Below, piece by piece: positions 41,540 to 50,343 of a stretch of DNA of 64,000 bases. The stretch spans positions 1,736,001-1,800,000 of the forward strand of contig CP001643.1 in NCBI GenBank assembly GCA_000023405.1, read 5' to 3'. The position numbers and the translations under genes are program-made. Source of the stretch: Brachybacterium faecium DSM 4810 (GTDB lineage Bacteria; Actinomycetota; Actinomycetes; Actinomycetales; Dermabacteraceae). The notes under the pieces were generated by a model. The model searched no databases, was not told the origin of the DNA, and saw nothing but the letters and a program-made list of their open reading frames with translations. Each line of letters opens with the position of its first letter. The stretch's first letter is position 1.

Positions 41540-43309
41540 TCAGTCATAGAGCCCCTCCAGCGCCCACTGCCCTGTCCGCGACAGCGCCAGCACGGCGGCC
41601 TCCTCGGCCTCCGCGGAGCGCACCACCAGCTGCAGGCGGGCGGCACGGGTGCCGTCAGGGGCCCACCAGCGCTCGTCCAGGACGGTGGGGGCGCCGTGGG
41701 CGAGCACGGGGTAGCCGGAGCCGGCGTGCAGCCCGGCCCGCTGCAGGGCAGGGAGCCCCGGTGCGGGGACCAGCAGCCGGGCCGGAGGGGCGCTGAGCAG
41801 GCCGCGGGCGGTGACCACGACGGGATCGCCCGCGGCGTCCTCGAGCCGCACCGGCGGGCGCTGGCGGAACACGGTGGCGGGCACCGGGCGCGGCAGGGCG
41901 CCGGGCCACGGCCCCCGGCGGGGTTCGGGCTTCTCGCTGCGCCAGGGCACCTGGGTCATCTCCTCGGCCAGCAGCCGCCCGCCGGCCCGGGCGGGGACCT
42001 GCACCGCCTCCTCCCCCGCCAGTCCCTGCGCGCGGGCGAAGGCTCGGGAGGCGCGCTGCGCGGCCTCCCCCGCGCTGCCCCACAGCGCCGGGGCGCTCTC
42101 CCCCGCCGGGGCCAGCTGCTGCGGATGCAGCCCGATCCGGGTGATCGCCCCGGTCGCGGGACCGCCGAGCCGGGCCCGGGTGATCCAGCCGTCGCACTGC
42201 CAGCGGATGCGGTCCACCACGTCGGCGACGCTCAGCGCGCCGTCGTGCCGCCAGGTGCGCTCCATCTCCTCGCCGCTCTCGGTGCGGGCCACGATCCGCA
42301 GACGCGTGCACACCAGCCCGCGCTCGAGGAGCATCGTGTGCAGCTGCTCGGCCAGCGGGCGGGCGATGAAGGCCGCCTGGTCGGTGCGCACCAGCGGGGT
42401 CTCCAGCGTGGTCTCCGCGAAGAGCGGCTGGGTGGGGTGGTGCGCCGCAGGAGGGGCGGGCTCCTGGCCGCGGGCCAGCAGATGCAGGGTCGCGACGTCC
42501 GGGCCGAAGCGGTCCGCGACCGCGGCCGACGGCAGCGCGGCGAGGTCCCCGAGGGTGGTGATGCCCAGCCGCTGCAGCAGGTCGACGGTCTCGGCGAGGT
42601 CCAGCCGGCGCTCCGGTCGGGTGGCCGAGGGCTGGCCGCGGTGCCCCCAGCCGGGGCCGACGGGGGCGTGGCGCAGGGCCGCGATCGGGTGCGGGGCGAG
42701 GTACTCGGCGCTGCGCCCTTCGCGCACGATCCGTCCCGGCGGGGAGGCGAGCAGCGCGGCGAAGGGTCCGTCGGCGATCCCGACGGCGCAGTCCCAGCCG
42801 GTGAGCTCGGCGACCGCGTCGAGGATCCGCTCGGCGAGGGCCTCCTCCCCGCCCTGGTGGCGGGCAGGGCCGCGGGCCGACATCAGCAGCACCCCGGGGC
42901 GCAGCACGTCCACCCCGGCGGCGATCGTGTCCACCGCGGCGGCGACCAGCTCGAACAGGGCGGAGTCGTGCTCGTGATCGGCCTCGAGCACCAGGACGTC
43001 CGGGCAGGCGGCGCGGGCGGCACGGCGCTTCATCCCGGGGACCGCGCCGGCCTCGCGGGCCGCGGCCCCGGCGTGGGTGACGCGGTGCTGGTCGAGCAGG
43101 AGCACGGGGTCGACGGCGAGATCGAGCGTGGGCGGGGCATCCGCGCCGGAGGCGGCCTCGCGACGGCGCTGATGGCGGTCCAGCGCCGCCAGCAGCGGCC
43201 AGTCCGGGACGGTGACGGCGACGGTGCGGGTCGCCGCGGAGCCGGCGCGGGCGGCGGGGGTGGCGGCACCCGCGGGAGTGGCGGCGGCGTCGGTGACGGG
43301 TGCGCTCAT
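41540..43309 (-). CDS. imuB: ImuB, inactive Y-family polymerase-like mutasome scaffold
   Basis: 589 aa. Fold and order follow Y-family polymerases (AVTVPDWPLLAAL at the start, LLQRLGITTLGDLAALPSAAV helix-hairpin region), but the catalytic carboxylates are absent: the S-x-D-E motif position reads RPGVLLMSARG. Family knowledge: ImuB binds the beta clamp, ImuA and DnaE2 and does not polymerise. The ATG overlaps the imuA stop by four bases. About 250 C-terminal residues form the interaction tail. The long upstream open frame is not coding. Confidence 0.93.
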   Translation of the reverse strand: MSAPVTDAAATPAGAATPAARAGSAATRTVAVTVPDWPLLAALDRHQRRREAASGADAPPTLDLAVDPVLLLDQHRVTHAGAAAREAGAVPGMKRRAARAACPDVLVLEADHEHDSALFELVAAAVDTIAAGVDVLRPGVLLMSARGPARHQGGEEALAERILDAVAELTGWDCAVGIADGPFAALLASPPGRIVREGRSAEYLAPHPIAALRHAPVGPGWGHRGQPSATRPERRLDLAETVDLLQRLGITTLGDLAALPSAAVADRFGPDVATLHLLARGQEPAPPAAHHPTQPLFAETTLETPLVRTDQAAFIARPLAEQLHTMLLERGLVCTRLRIVARTESGEEMERTWRHDGALSVADVVDRIRWQCDGWITRARLGGPATGAITRIGLHPQQLAPAGESAPALWGSAGEAAQRASRAFARAQGLAGEEAVQVPARAGGRLLAEEMTQVPWRSEKPEPRRGPWPGALPRPVPATVFRQRPPVRLEDAAGDPVVVTARGLLSAPPARLLVPAPGLPALQRAGLHAGSGYPVLAHGAPTVLDERWWAPDGTRAARLQLVVRSAEAEEAAVLALSRTGQWALEGLYD

Positions 43310-44100
43310 CAGCTCGCCCTCCGCACCGGTCGCAGCAGCCGCGCCGGCTCGCGGACCTGCGGAGCCTCCGCGATCATCCCGCCCACCTGTGGCAGCAGCA
43401 CCTGGGCCGTGCGGTGCCCGGCGATGCCCCGCCCCTCGGCGGTGACCTCGAGGCGGCGCCGCCGCAGCCGCCCCGAGCCCTGCCCGAGACCGGTCCAGCC
43501 CTGGGGCGCGGCGCGCAGGGTGAGATCGGCGCGGCCGGGCGGGGCGGCCGCGAGGACCAGCGTGTCCGCGGTGCGGGCCCGGCCCAGCAGGCTGCGCCAG
43601 AGCGCCGGGGCGAGCTCCAGATCGGGGCCGAGCACGAGCACGCCCACCCCATCGGCCAGGGCGGAGAGCACCTGGGGGCGCTGCTCCCCCTCGGCCGGGG
43701 CGAGGGCGAGGCGGCAGGGGTCCAGGCCCGCGTCCAGGGCGGAGCGCAGGCCGAGGTCCGGCATCCCGGCGATCGCGCACCAGGAGTCCTCCCCCGCCGC
43801 GGCGACCGCGAGGGACAGCAGCAGGGACGTGGTCGCCGTGCCCTCGAGGGCCACGGAGCTGCCAGCCCGCAGACTGCCGCGCGGGAACAGCGTCGACAGC
43901 GGGGCCGGCACCGACAGGCGGGTGCCGAGGCCGTCGTCGGCGGATCCCTGCTCGAGATTCTCGCCTCGCAGGGCGGTGCGATCGATCCGGCCGCCCCAGC
44001 GTGCGGCGGAGCGCTCGGCCGCGCCCAGGGCGGCACGCGCCCGGGACAGGCGCTGCTCGAGATCCTCCGTCGGCTCTGCCGCCCGCACGGCTGTGCTCAT
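43309..44100 (-). CDS. imuA: ImuA-like RecA-fold mutasome protein
   Basis: 263 aa. RecA-like core with a degenerate Walker A (SSVALEGTATTSLLLSLA, lacking GKT), then WCAIAGMPDLGLRSALDAG and VLVLGPDLELAPALWRSLLG. This arrangement is usual for actinobacterial ImuA'. It is the first gene of the imuA-imuB-dnaE2 operon; its product recruits ImuB at stalled forks during SOS mutagenesis. The start at 44100 has GGAGGAGG upstream, and an SOS box lies 46 bases before it. Confidence 0.9.
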   Translation of the reverse strand: MSTAVRAAEPTEDLEQRLSRARAALGAAERSAARWGGRIDRTALRGENLEQGSADDGLGTRLSVPAPLSTLFPRGSLRAGSSVALEGTATTSLLLSLAVAAAGEDSWCAIAGMPDLGLRSALDAGLDPCRLALAPAEGEQRPQVLSALADGVGVLVLGPDLELAPALWRSLLGRARTADTLVLAAAPPGRADLTLRAAPQGWTGLGQGSGRLRRRRLEVTAEGRGIAGHRTAQVLLPQVGGMIAEAPQVREPARLLRPVRRAS

Positions 44101-44145
44101 CGTGTGTCCTCCTCCCGATCCCGCTGTTCCTCCCCCACACGTGTT

Positions 44146-44159
44146 CGAACAGGGGTTCG
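44146..44159. promoter_or_regulatory. LexA SOS box of the imuA operon
   Basis: CGAACAGGGGTTCG fits the Gram-positive consensus CGAACRNRYGTTYG with one deviation; the flanking TT/AA extends the symmetry. It lies directly downstream of the -10 at 44161-44166, across the start site. A weaker palindrome (CGAACATGC...GCATTCG, 44209-44230) lies 50 bases upstream. Confidence 0.88.
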
Positions 44160-44160
44160 A

Positions 44161-44189
44161 ACAATACGCTCCACAGGGGCGGCCCTCAA
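44161..44189 (-). promoter_or_regulatory. Promoter of imuA-imuB-dnaE2
   Basis: Minus-strand TTGAGG (44189-44184), exactly 17 bases, TATTGT (44166-44161), followed at once by the SOS box. Confidence 0.65.
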
Positions 44190-44339
44190 GCCGCCCAGGC
44201 CATGACTTCGAACATGCATGCGAGCATTCGGGAGGGGTGTGACAGATGGAGCCCTCCCTGCGCGGCGATGAGGTCCTCACCGCCGACCGAGGGCAAGGGG
44301 CGGAGTTCTCCGAGGCGTGGGGCACGCTTCTCGGCGAGG

Positions 44340-45422
44340 TCAGAACGGTGGGGGCGGAGGGTTCTTCCTGCGTTCGAGAGCGCGCCGCCGCGCTTCGAGC
44401 TGCGCCTGGTGGCGGGTCCAGGAGTCCATGAGGGCGCGGACCGTGGGCGGGGTCGCGAGGTCCTCGTTGTCGCGGACGATCACGTGCAGCCGGTCCTCGA
44501 TCGCCCAGGCGGTCCGCCCCGGCAGGCCCGGGGTGCACGGCAGGCGGGTCGGGTCGAGCAGGCCGAGGGTCTTCAGCAGGTGGTGCTGCCAGCACAGCAG
44601 GTGGAGGTTCTCGATCTCGGTGAGGCCACCGCGCTCGGGATGTTCATGGTCGTACTCCTCGATGTGGTCGGCCTCGGAGGCCCAGGAGACGGGGCGGGCG
44701 CAGCCGGGGACCGCGCAGCTGGAGTTGCGCAGCCGCAGATGCTCGAGCATGGCGCGGCTCGGGGCGTAGCGCTCCGCGGGCAGCGGCAGGAAGACGCCGC
44801 TGCACGGATCGGTGAGCACCCGGTACCAGGTCCGGCTCTGCCCGGCGAGCTCGCGCGCCATGGTGACGGGGATCGGGATCGTGCCCTCGAGCATGCCGGG
44901 CTCCTGGGAGCCGCCGAGCAGGCTCAGCACGGGCACGGTGACGTTGAGTCGGAAGCGGGGCGCCGGCACCCGGATCCCGTCGGTGCCGAGGGCCGCACCG
45001 CCGAGCAGGTCGTACTGGAGGGTGGCGAGCGAGGCGGGCAGACCGGTCTCGGCGACCGTGCCCCGCGGATCCAGCGGCGGCGCCTCCCCGGCCTCGAAAG
45101 CGCGGCGTTGAGCGGCCTGGACGGCACGTGCGGCGGCGTCGAGGCGCTGGGCGAGGGCCACGCTGAGCAGCTCTGCCTCCGCCTCGCCCTCGTCGCAGTC
45201 CTCCTCTTCGGGGTCGTGGAACGACGGGGCGAGGGCTGTGAGGCGGGCGGCGAGGCGCCGGCTCTCCTCGAGCGAGGCGGCGTGGACCTGGTGCAGGTGC
45301 GTCGGGAGCGTGGGCGAGGCCGGGGTGGGGTCGGCCGGCGCGGAGGGGGCAGGCGGGACAGGAGCGGACGGTGTCCCGGCCTTGTCGGAGAAATTGTCCT
45401 CGCGGTCGCGGAACTCCCCCAT
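44340..45422 (-). CDS. HNH endonuclease, DUF222/13E12-repeat type
   Basis: 360 aa. The C-terminal HNH site is intact: CAVPGCARPVSW, EADHIEEYDHEHPERGG, NLHLLCWQHHLLKT, with a CxxxxC knuckle and the D-H and H catalytic residues. The N-terminal part is the proline/acid-rich, partly helical region of DUF222 proteins, shorter than usual (full members are 400-550 aa). Such genes are multicopy in actinobacteria and are treated as selfish or defence nucleases. The start has GAGGAGG. There is no intein, intron or transposase around it. Confidence 0.88.
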   Translation of the reverse strand: MGEFRDREDNFSDKAGTPSAPVPPAPSAPADPTPASPTLPTHLHQVHAASLEESRRLAARLTALAPSFHDPEEEDCDEGEAEAELLSVALAQRLDAAARAVQAAQRRAFEAGEAPPLDPRGTVAETGLPASLATLQYDLLGGAALGTDGIRVPAPRFRLNVTVPVLSLLGGSQEPGMLEGTIPIPVTMARELAGQSRTWYRVLTDPCSGVFLPLPAERYAPSRAMLEHLRLRNSSCAVPGCARPVSWASEADHIEEYDHEHPERGGLTEIENLHLLCWQHHLLKTLGLLDPTRLPCTPGLPGRTAWAIEDRLHVIVRDNEDLATPPTVRALMDSWTRHQAQLEARRRALERRKNPPPPPF

Positions 45423-45899
45423 CGCACACCTCCTCGAGAATTCTTCTTCGACACCTCTGCACGGGGTGAAGGGTGGAGTTCCCGCCGGTGCGGATAAATG
45501 CCGGGATGAACAGATGCCGTGTCTCCACTGTATTGACCCTCAGGAGGAGTTCGACGTCCCCGACCGGTTCTGTGGACGCGTGGTCACTGTGGAGGAGAGG
45601 TGCCTCGCCGCTTCCCGCCCTCGCCGATCCCTCCAGCCCATGCCGGCGCTCCCCGTCCATAGCGACCCCTCGCGCCGGCGTCGATGCCGGCAGATCGGAT
45701 CGGACGCGCGACGGCCCTCCCTGGACGGTGCGGCAGCCTCGGACCCCATGGAGAAAGCCCGTTTCCGACCGTGACATGAGGAGCTAATTCTCGCGCAGTT
45801 CAGAACGCGTTTCCCTGCCGGTGGGAAATCCGGGACGGTAACACAGGCGTCCGGAAAACACGAGAGCGAAATGCTCTGCGATTATCGGGCGCAGCGCAT
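45423..45899. other. Intergenic stretch with no supported gene
   Basis: About 480 bases between divergent HNH and MFS genes. Open frames here (for example 45238-45774 +) have no family features and poor codon bias. Bases 45780-45900 are less GC-rich than average and probably hold the MFS promoter region; the part next to 45423 should hold the HNH promoter. I see no RNA fold I can name. Confidence 0.5.
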
Positions 45900-45905
45900 T
45901 ACTGT
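45900..45905 (+). promoter_or_regulatory. Putative -10 box of the MFS gene (leaderless)
   Basis: TACTGT is followed by six bases and ATG 45912. No Shine-Dalgarno precedes the ATG. Confidence 0.35.
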
Positions 45906-45911
45906 CATCGC

Positions 45912-47156
45912 ATGGACGATTCTCGAGACCGCAGGGACCGTTCCGTGGTCGCGATGCTCACCGCGCCGTACGCCTCCGCAGCGGCGACGCTGACGGGGTC
46001 CCCCGCGATGCGTGCGCTCGCGCTCCTCACCGCGATCAACGCCCTCGGCAACGGGCTGTTCGCCACGATCAGCATCCTGTTCTACACCCAGCACCTCGGC
46101 TTCTCCGTCGGCTTCGTCTCCGCGACGCTGCTGGGCGCGACTCTGCTCGCGATCAGCGGTGATCTCCTCAGCGGTCGCGTCTCGGACTCGGTGAGCCCGA
46201 AGCCCATGCTCCTCGCCGGCCTGCTGCTCTCCGCCCTGGCCTCGGCCGCGCTGCTCGCGGTCGAGGGAAGGTCGAGCTTCGCGGTGGTGCTGTGCCTGCT
46301 CAGCCTCGGGCAGGGGCTGTGCATGTCCTCGAACACGGCTCTGATCCGGCGCCTGGCCGGGCAGAGCCCCGCTCTCTCCCGCGCCTCGCTGCGCTCGCTG
46401 CTGACCCTCGGCATCTCCGCCGGGGCGCTGCTGGCGGGGATCATCCTGGCCGACGGCGGGCTGGCCGCCTTCCGGATCGCGATCCTCACCAACGCGGCGA
46501 CCTTCGTGATCGCAGCCTCTCTGCTGTCGCGCATCGCCGTGCCTCGAGCGGCTCCAGGCGCGCCGCGGCGCCCGCTGCCGGTGCTCCCCGATCGCCGCTT
46601 CGCCCTGTTCAGCCTCGCCAACGGGGCGATCAGCATCCATCTGCACGCCCTGCCGTTCGCGCTCCCGCTGTGGACCGTCCTGCACCATCCGGAGCTCACC
46701 TGGATCGTCGGCCTGCTGGTCGCGCTCAACGCCCTGCTCGGCGCCGCCCTGCAGGTGCCGGCCAGCGCCGGCATCGCGAGCATCCGCACAGCGAGCAGCA
46801 GGCTGCTGCTCGGGGCCGCCGGCATCGCCGTGTCGTACCTGTTCTTCGTCTCCGGCTGGACGACCTCGACGCTGTTGCTGGTCACCGCGCTGCTCGGACT
46901 CCTCCTGGTGCACACCGCCGGGGAGGTGCTCTACGCCGCGGGGACGATGGAGCTGCTGTTCCGGCTCGCCCCCGAGGAGCAGCAGGGTCAGTACGGGGCG
47001 TTCTACGGCGTGAGCAGCGGGACGATGGCCTCCGCCGCTCCCGTGGTGCTCGGCGCCGCGATCGCCACCAGCAGCGGATGGGGGTGGTGGGCGCTCGCCG
47101 GCGCCACGATGCTGCTCGCCGGGGTGATCAGAGCCGTGAGCCTCCGCGCCGGCTGA
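45912..47156 (+). CDS. MFS transporter
   Basis: 414 aa with about 12 TM helices. A cytoplasmic tail of 20-30 residues leads to TM1 (LALLTAINALGNGLFATISI); the TM2-3 loop GDLLSGRVSDSVSPKPML carries the MFS motif-A pattern in relaxed form. It belongs to the general MFS_1 exporters, and the substrate is unknown. It is a different subfamily from the Bcr/CflA pump at 27.5 kb. It is divergent from the HNH gene and converges on the YrhK-like gene with a 7-base gap. Confidence 0.88.
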   Translation: MDDSRDRRDRSVVAMLTAPYASAAATLTGSPAMRALALLTAINALGNGLFATISILFYTQHLGFSVGFVSATLLGATLLAISGDLLSGRVSDSVSPKPMLLAGLLLSALASAALLAVEGRSSFAVVLCLLSLGQGLCMSSNTALIRRLAGQSPALSRASLRSLLTLGISAGALLAGIILADGGLAAFRIAILTNAATFVIAASLLSRIAVPRAAPGAPRRPLPVLPDRRFALFSLANGAISIHLHALPFALPLWTVLHHPELTWIVGLLVALNALLGAALQVPASAGIASIRTASSRLLLGAAGIAVSYLFFVSGWTTSTLLLVTALLGLLLVHTAGEVLYAAGTMELLFRLAPEEQQGQYGAFYGVSSGTMASAAPVVLGAAIATSSGWGWWALAGATMLLAGVIRAVSLRAG

Positions 47157-47163
47157 TCGCTGC

Positions 47164-47466
47164 TCAGCCGTCGATTCTCGGGGGACCCTCCGGGGCTCTC
47201 TCGGCCAGGCGGTCGATGCCGTCCAGCCGTGCCAGCCAGATCTCCCGCACGAGCCGGATGCTCGGCTTCGCGGCGAAGAAGAAGGAGCCCAGCAGGAAGC
47301 AGACCGTGCCGGGAATCTTCGTCTGCTCGAAGAAGAACATGACGCTCCCGGCGATGAACAGGAACGCGGCGAGGAAGTCGGCGATCGTATGCAGGATCTC
47401 AAACAGGGCGTAGCGGCGGGCCTGCGCCGCCGTGATCCGGCGGTTGCGGGGATCGAAGAGTCGCAT
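47164..47466 (-). CDS. YrhK-like domain membrane protein
   Basis: 100 aa. Two TM helices (about residues 22-40 and 45-63: FLAAFLFIAGSVMFFF, GTVCFLLGSFFFAAKPSI) in the YrhK-like arrangement (PF14145-type), followed by VREIWLARLDGI. The start is ATG 47466 with GGGAGG five bases upstream; the longer open frame to 47658 has unconserved sequence. The function is unknown. Confidence 0.78.
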   Translation of the reverse strand: MRLFDPRNRRITAAQARRYALFEILHTIADFLAAFLFIAGSVMFFFEQTKIPGTVCFLLGSFFFAAKPSIRLVREIWLARLDGIDRLAERAPEGPPRIDG

Positions 47467-47687
47467 CACGCCTCCCGGCTCGATCATCGTGCGTCGACCT
47501 CGATCGTCCACCTCCCCACCGATGCCCACAAGGCCCCTCTCGACCGGTCGAACGGTCGCACCCCACGGCTGGTGCATCTTCTGCTCGTGCACCAGCTCAT
47601 GAGCGTTCATCATCGCGGGCGCGGAGGTGTGACAGAGTTTCCAGGACGACCCCACCACGGTCGCCCCGACCCGTCGAAGGAGATCCG

Positions 47688-48719
47688 ATGCGCGCGCTGA
47701 TGCTGCACGAGAAGAACCGCATGTCCATCGAGGAGGTCGAGCCCGTCGGCTCGCCCGGACCGGGCGAGGTGCGGATCGCGATGCACACCGTCGGCATCTG
47801 CGCCTCGGACGTGCACTACTGGACCGACGGCAAGATCGGCCCCTTTGTGGTCGAGGCGCCGATGATCCTCGGGCACGAGGGTGCCGGGACGGTGCTCGAG
47901 GTGGGCGAGGGCGTCACCTACCTCGCCCCCGGGGATCGGGTCGCGATGGAGCCCGGCGTGCCGGACCCGACCTCCCGCGCCGTCAAGGAGGGCAACTACA
48001 ACGTGGATCCGGGCGTGCAGTTCTGGGCGACCCCGCCCGTGCACGGCTGTCTCGCCGACGAGGTGCTCCACTCCGCCGCGTACACCTACAAGCTGCCGGA
48101 CAGCCTCAGCTTCGCCGAGGGCGCGCTGATCGAGCCGTTCGCCGTGGGGATGTACGCGGCGACCAAGGCGGAGATCTCCCCCGGCGATGTCGCCGCGGTG
48201 GTCGGCGCCGGCACCATCGGCATCATGACCGCGCTCGCCGCCCGCGCCGGCGGTGCCAGCACCGTGTACATCTCCGACGTGCTCCCCCAGAAGCTCGCGC
48301 TGCTCGACGGGCTCGAGGGCATCGTCACGGTCGATGCGACGAAGGAGGATCTCGGCCAGCGGGTGCGCGAGGCGACGGGCGGCTGGGGCCCGCAGGTGGT
48401 CTTCGAGGCCACCGGCGCCGCCCCCGCGTACAAGGACCTCTGGTCGCTGCCCGCCCCCGGCGGCCGCATCGTGCTGGTGGGGATGCCGGTGGATCCCGTG
48501 CCCTTCGACATCGCCACCGCGCAGAGCCGCGGAGTGTCCCTCGAGACGGTGTTCCGCTACGCGAACGTGTACCAGAAGGCGATCGACCTCGCCGCGAGCG
48601 ATGCCGTGGACCTCTCCCGCTTCGTCAGCGAGACCTTCGCCTTCGACGATTCGGTGGGCGCCTTCGAGCGGTTCCTCGAGGGCCGGCCGACGGATGTGAA
48701 GATCCAGATCGCGCTGTGA
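47688..48719 (+). CDS. Zinc-type polyol dehydrogenase (sorbitol/xylitol dehydrogenase-like)
   Basis: 343 aa MDR enzyme. Catalytic zinc residues are seen in VGICASDVHYW (Cys), GHEGAGTV (His-Glu) and ALIEPFAVG (Glu); the NAD site is VVGAGTIGIMTAL. Of the structural-zinc cysteine lobe, nothing is left: the segment after MEPGVPDP has no cysteines. It is closest in pattern to sorbitol, xylitol and arabitol dehydrogenases, oxidising a polyol to a ketose. Its ATG follows GGAGATCCG. The next gene starts four bases after its stop. Confidence 0.9.
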   Translation: MRALMLHEKNRMSIEEVEPVGSPGPGEVRIAMHTVGICASDVHYWTDGKIGPFVVEAPMILGHEGAGTVLEVGEGVTYLAPGDRVAMEPGVPDPTSRAVKEGNYNVDPGVQFWATPPVHGCLADEVLHSAAYTYKLPDSLSFAEGALIEPFAVGMYAATKAEISPGDVAAVVGAGTIGIMTALAARAGGASTVYISDVLPQKLALLDGLEGIVTVDATKEDLGQRVREATGGWGPQVVFEATGAAPAYKDLWSLPAPGGRIVLVGMPVDPVPFDIATAQSRGVSLETVFRYANVYQKAIDLAASDAVDLSRFVSETFAFDDSVGAFERFLEGRPTDVKIQIAL

Positions 48720-48723
48720 GGCG

Positions 48724-49470
48724 ATGAGCGTCCACGAGCGCACCCGGCGGGCCTGGGAGGACGCTTCGCGCAAGCACGTGCGGGAGTACGCCGAGCATCT
48801 GGAGCTGGCGCGCACGGCCCGGCTGCTGCCGATCGAGGAGGAGCTGCTGGGCCCGCTGCTCGACGGGGCCGAGGTGCTGCACCCGCAGAGCGGCCACGGC
48901 CTCGACGACCATGCGCTGGTGCGGCTCGGGGCGCGTGCGGTGCGGGGGCTCGACTACAGCTCGACGGCGGTGGGTGCCGCGCAGCGCCGGGCCGAGGAGC
49001 TCGCCGTGCCCTGCCGCTACGAGGTGGCCGAGCTGCCCCGCACCGGCCTCGCCCCGGGGAGCGCGGACCTCGTCTACACCGGCAAGGGCGCGCTGATCTG
49101 GCTGGAGGATCTCGATGCCTGGGCGCAGGAGATGCACCGGCTGCTGCGCCCGGGCGGGCATCTGTTCGTCTACGAGGCGCATCCGCTGGTGCCGCTGTGG
49201 GCGTGGGATGCCGACGAGGCACGGGTGCGCGCGGACCGCAGCTACTTCGCCGCGTCCCACGTCAACGACACCTTCCCCGCCGGCGGGGCGACCGAGCATC
49301 AGCGCACGCTCGCGGAGCTGGTGATGACGGTGCTCGGGGCAGGGTTCGAGCTGCTGCACCTGGCCGAGCACCCCGAGCCGTTCTGGCAGCCTGACGGCGA
49401 GGACCCCGCCGCCGCCTGGGACGGGCGGCTGCCCAACGCGGTGAGCCTCCTGGCCCGGCGGGGCGCCTGA
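48724..49470 (+). CDS. Class I SAM-dependent methyltransferase
   Basis: 248 aa. The methyltransferase fold is visible but motif I is unusual (VLHPQSGHGLDDHALVRLGA in place of LDLGCGTG), followed by VRGLDYSSTAVGAAQRRA, DLVYTGKGALIWLEDL and MHRLLRPGGHLFVYEAHPL, the post-I and motif V-VI signatures. The substrate is unknown. It is probably in one operon with the polyol dehydrogenase, though the two functions have no obvious link. Confidence 0.83.
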   Translation: MSVHERTRRAWEDASRKHVREYAEHLELARTARLLPIEEELLGPLLDGAEVLHPQSGHGLDDHALVRLGARAVRGLDYSSTAVGAAQRRAEELAVPCRYEVAELPRTGLAPGSADLVYTGKGALIWLEDLDAWAQEMHRLLRPGGHLFVYEAHPLVPLWAWDADEARVRADRSYFAASHVNDTFPAGGATEHQRTLAELVMTVLGAGFELLHLAEHPEPFWQPDGEDPAAAWDGRLPNAVSLLARRGA

Positions 49471-49508
49471 TCGTCACCGCCCCTGTCGCTCAGCCCGGGC
49501 ACCGGCCC

Positions 49509-50336
49509 TCACCGCGTCGCGTAGAACGCCACCGCCGAGGCCGCCGCCACGTTGAGCGAATCGACCCCGTGCTGCATCGGGATCGTCACCCGCCGGTCCA
49601 GGGCCCGATCGGTCGAGCCCATGAGGCCGTGGCCCTCGCTGCCGAGCACCAGGGCGAGGTTCTCGTGGTCCTCTGCCGCCAGGTCGTCGAGCGTGATCGC
49701 ACCCTCCCCCAGCGTCAGCCCGGCCACCACGTACCCCGCCTCCTGCAGGTCGTGGACGCTCGCGGGCCAGTTCTCGATCCGAGTCCACGGCACCTGGAAG
49801 ACGGTGCCCATCGAGACGCGGATGCTGCGGCGGTACAGCGGGTCCGCGCACTGCGGGGTGACCAGCACCGCGTCGACGCCCATCGCGGCGGCCGAGCGGA
49901 AGCAGGCGCCCACGTTCGTATGGTCGACGAGGTTCTCGAGCACCGCGATGCGTGAGCGTCCGCCCGTCGCGGCCAGCAGCTCCTCGACCGCGGGCAGCAC
50001 CGGGCGCTGCATCGCCGCGAGCGCGCCGCGGTGCAGATGGAACCCGGTGAGCTGCTCGAGCAGCGGCTCGGCGCCGACGAACACCGGCACCTCCGGGAAC
50101 TGCTCGTACAGCGGCGCGAACTTCGCGAGCCACTTCTCGCTCATGAGGAAGGAGCGCGGCGCCATCCCGGCGTCCATCGCGCGGGAGATGACCTCGAAGC
50201 TCTCGGCCATGAACAGCCCGCGCTCCACCTCGACGCGGGAGCGCAGGCGCACATCGGTCATGCGCAGATAGTCGTCCAGCGCCGGATCGGCAAGATCGGT
50301 GATCTCGGTGATCTGCCGCCGTTGCGGGGTCTCCAC
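49509..50336 (-). CDS. TrmH family RNA 2'-O-methyltransferase
   Basis: 275 aa. SpoU/TrmH knot enzyme. The N-terminal substrate-binding region (about 1-110) is followed by the three knot motifs: NLVDHTNVGACFRSAAAMG, LALVLGSEGHGL, and IPMQHGVDSLNVAAASAVAFY. It methylates a ribose in rRNA or tRNA; the exact site cannot be read from sequence. It lies eight bases downstream of the ABC ATPase gene and is probably co-transcribed with it. Confidence 0.92.
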   Translation of the reverse strand: METPQRRQITEITDLADPALDDYLRMTDVRLRSRVEVERGLFMAESFEVISRAMDAGMAPRSFLMSEKWLAKFAPLYEQFPEVPVFVGAEPLLEQLTGFHLHRGALAAMQRPVLPAVEELLAATGGRSRIAVLENLVDHTNVGACFRSAAAMGVDAVLVTPQCADPLYRRSIRVSMGTVFQVPWTRIENWPASVHDLQEAGYVVAGLTLGEGAITLDDLAAEDHENLALVLGSEGHGLMGSTDRALDRRVTIPMQHGVDSLNVAAASAVAFYATR

Positions 50337-50343
50337 CAGCGGA

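Noticed and set aside
38223-41549. 1108-aa plus-strand open frame
   Set aside because: Antisense shadow of dnaE2, a high-GC artefact.
44340-45422. HNH gene as a homing endonuclease or restriction enzyme
   Set aside because: It is not inside an intron or intein and has no methylase partner; DUF222-type HNH is the better fit.
45238-45774. 178-aa plus-strand frame between HNH and MFS genes
   Set aside because: Overlaps the HNH gene antisense and shows no domain or coding bias.
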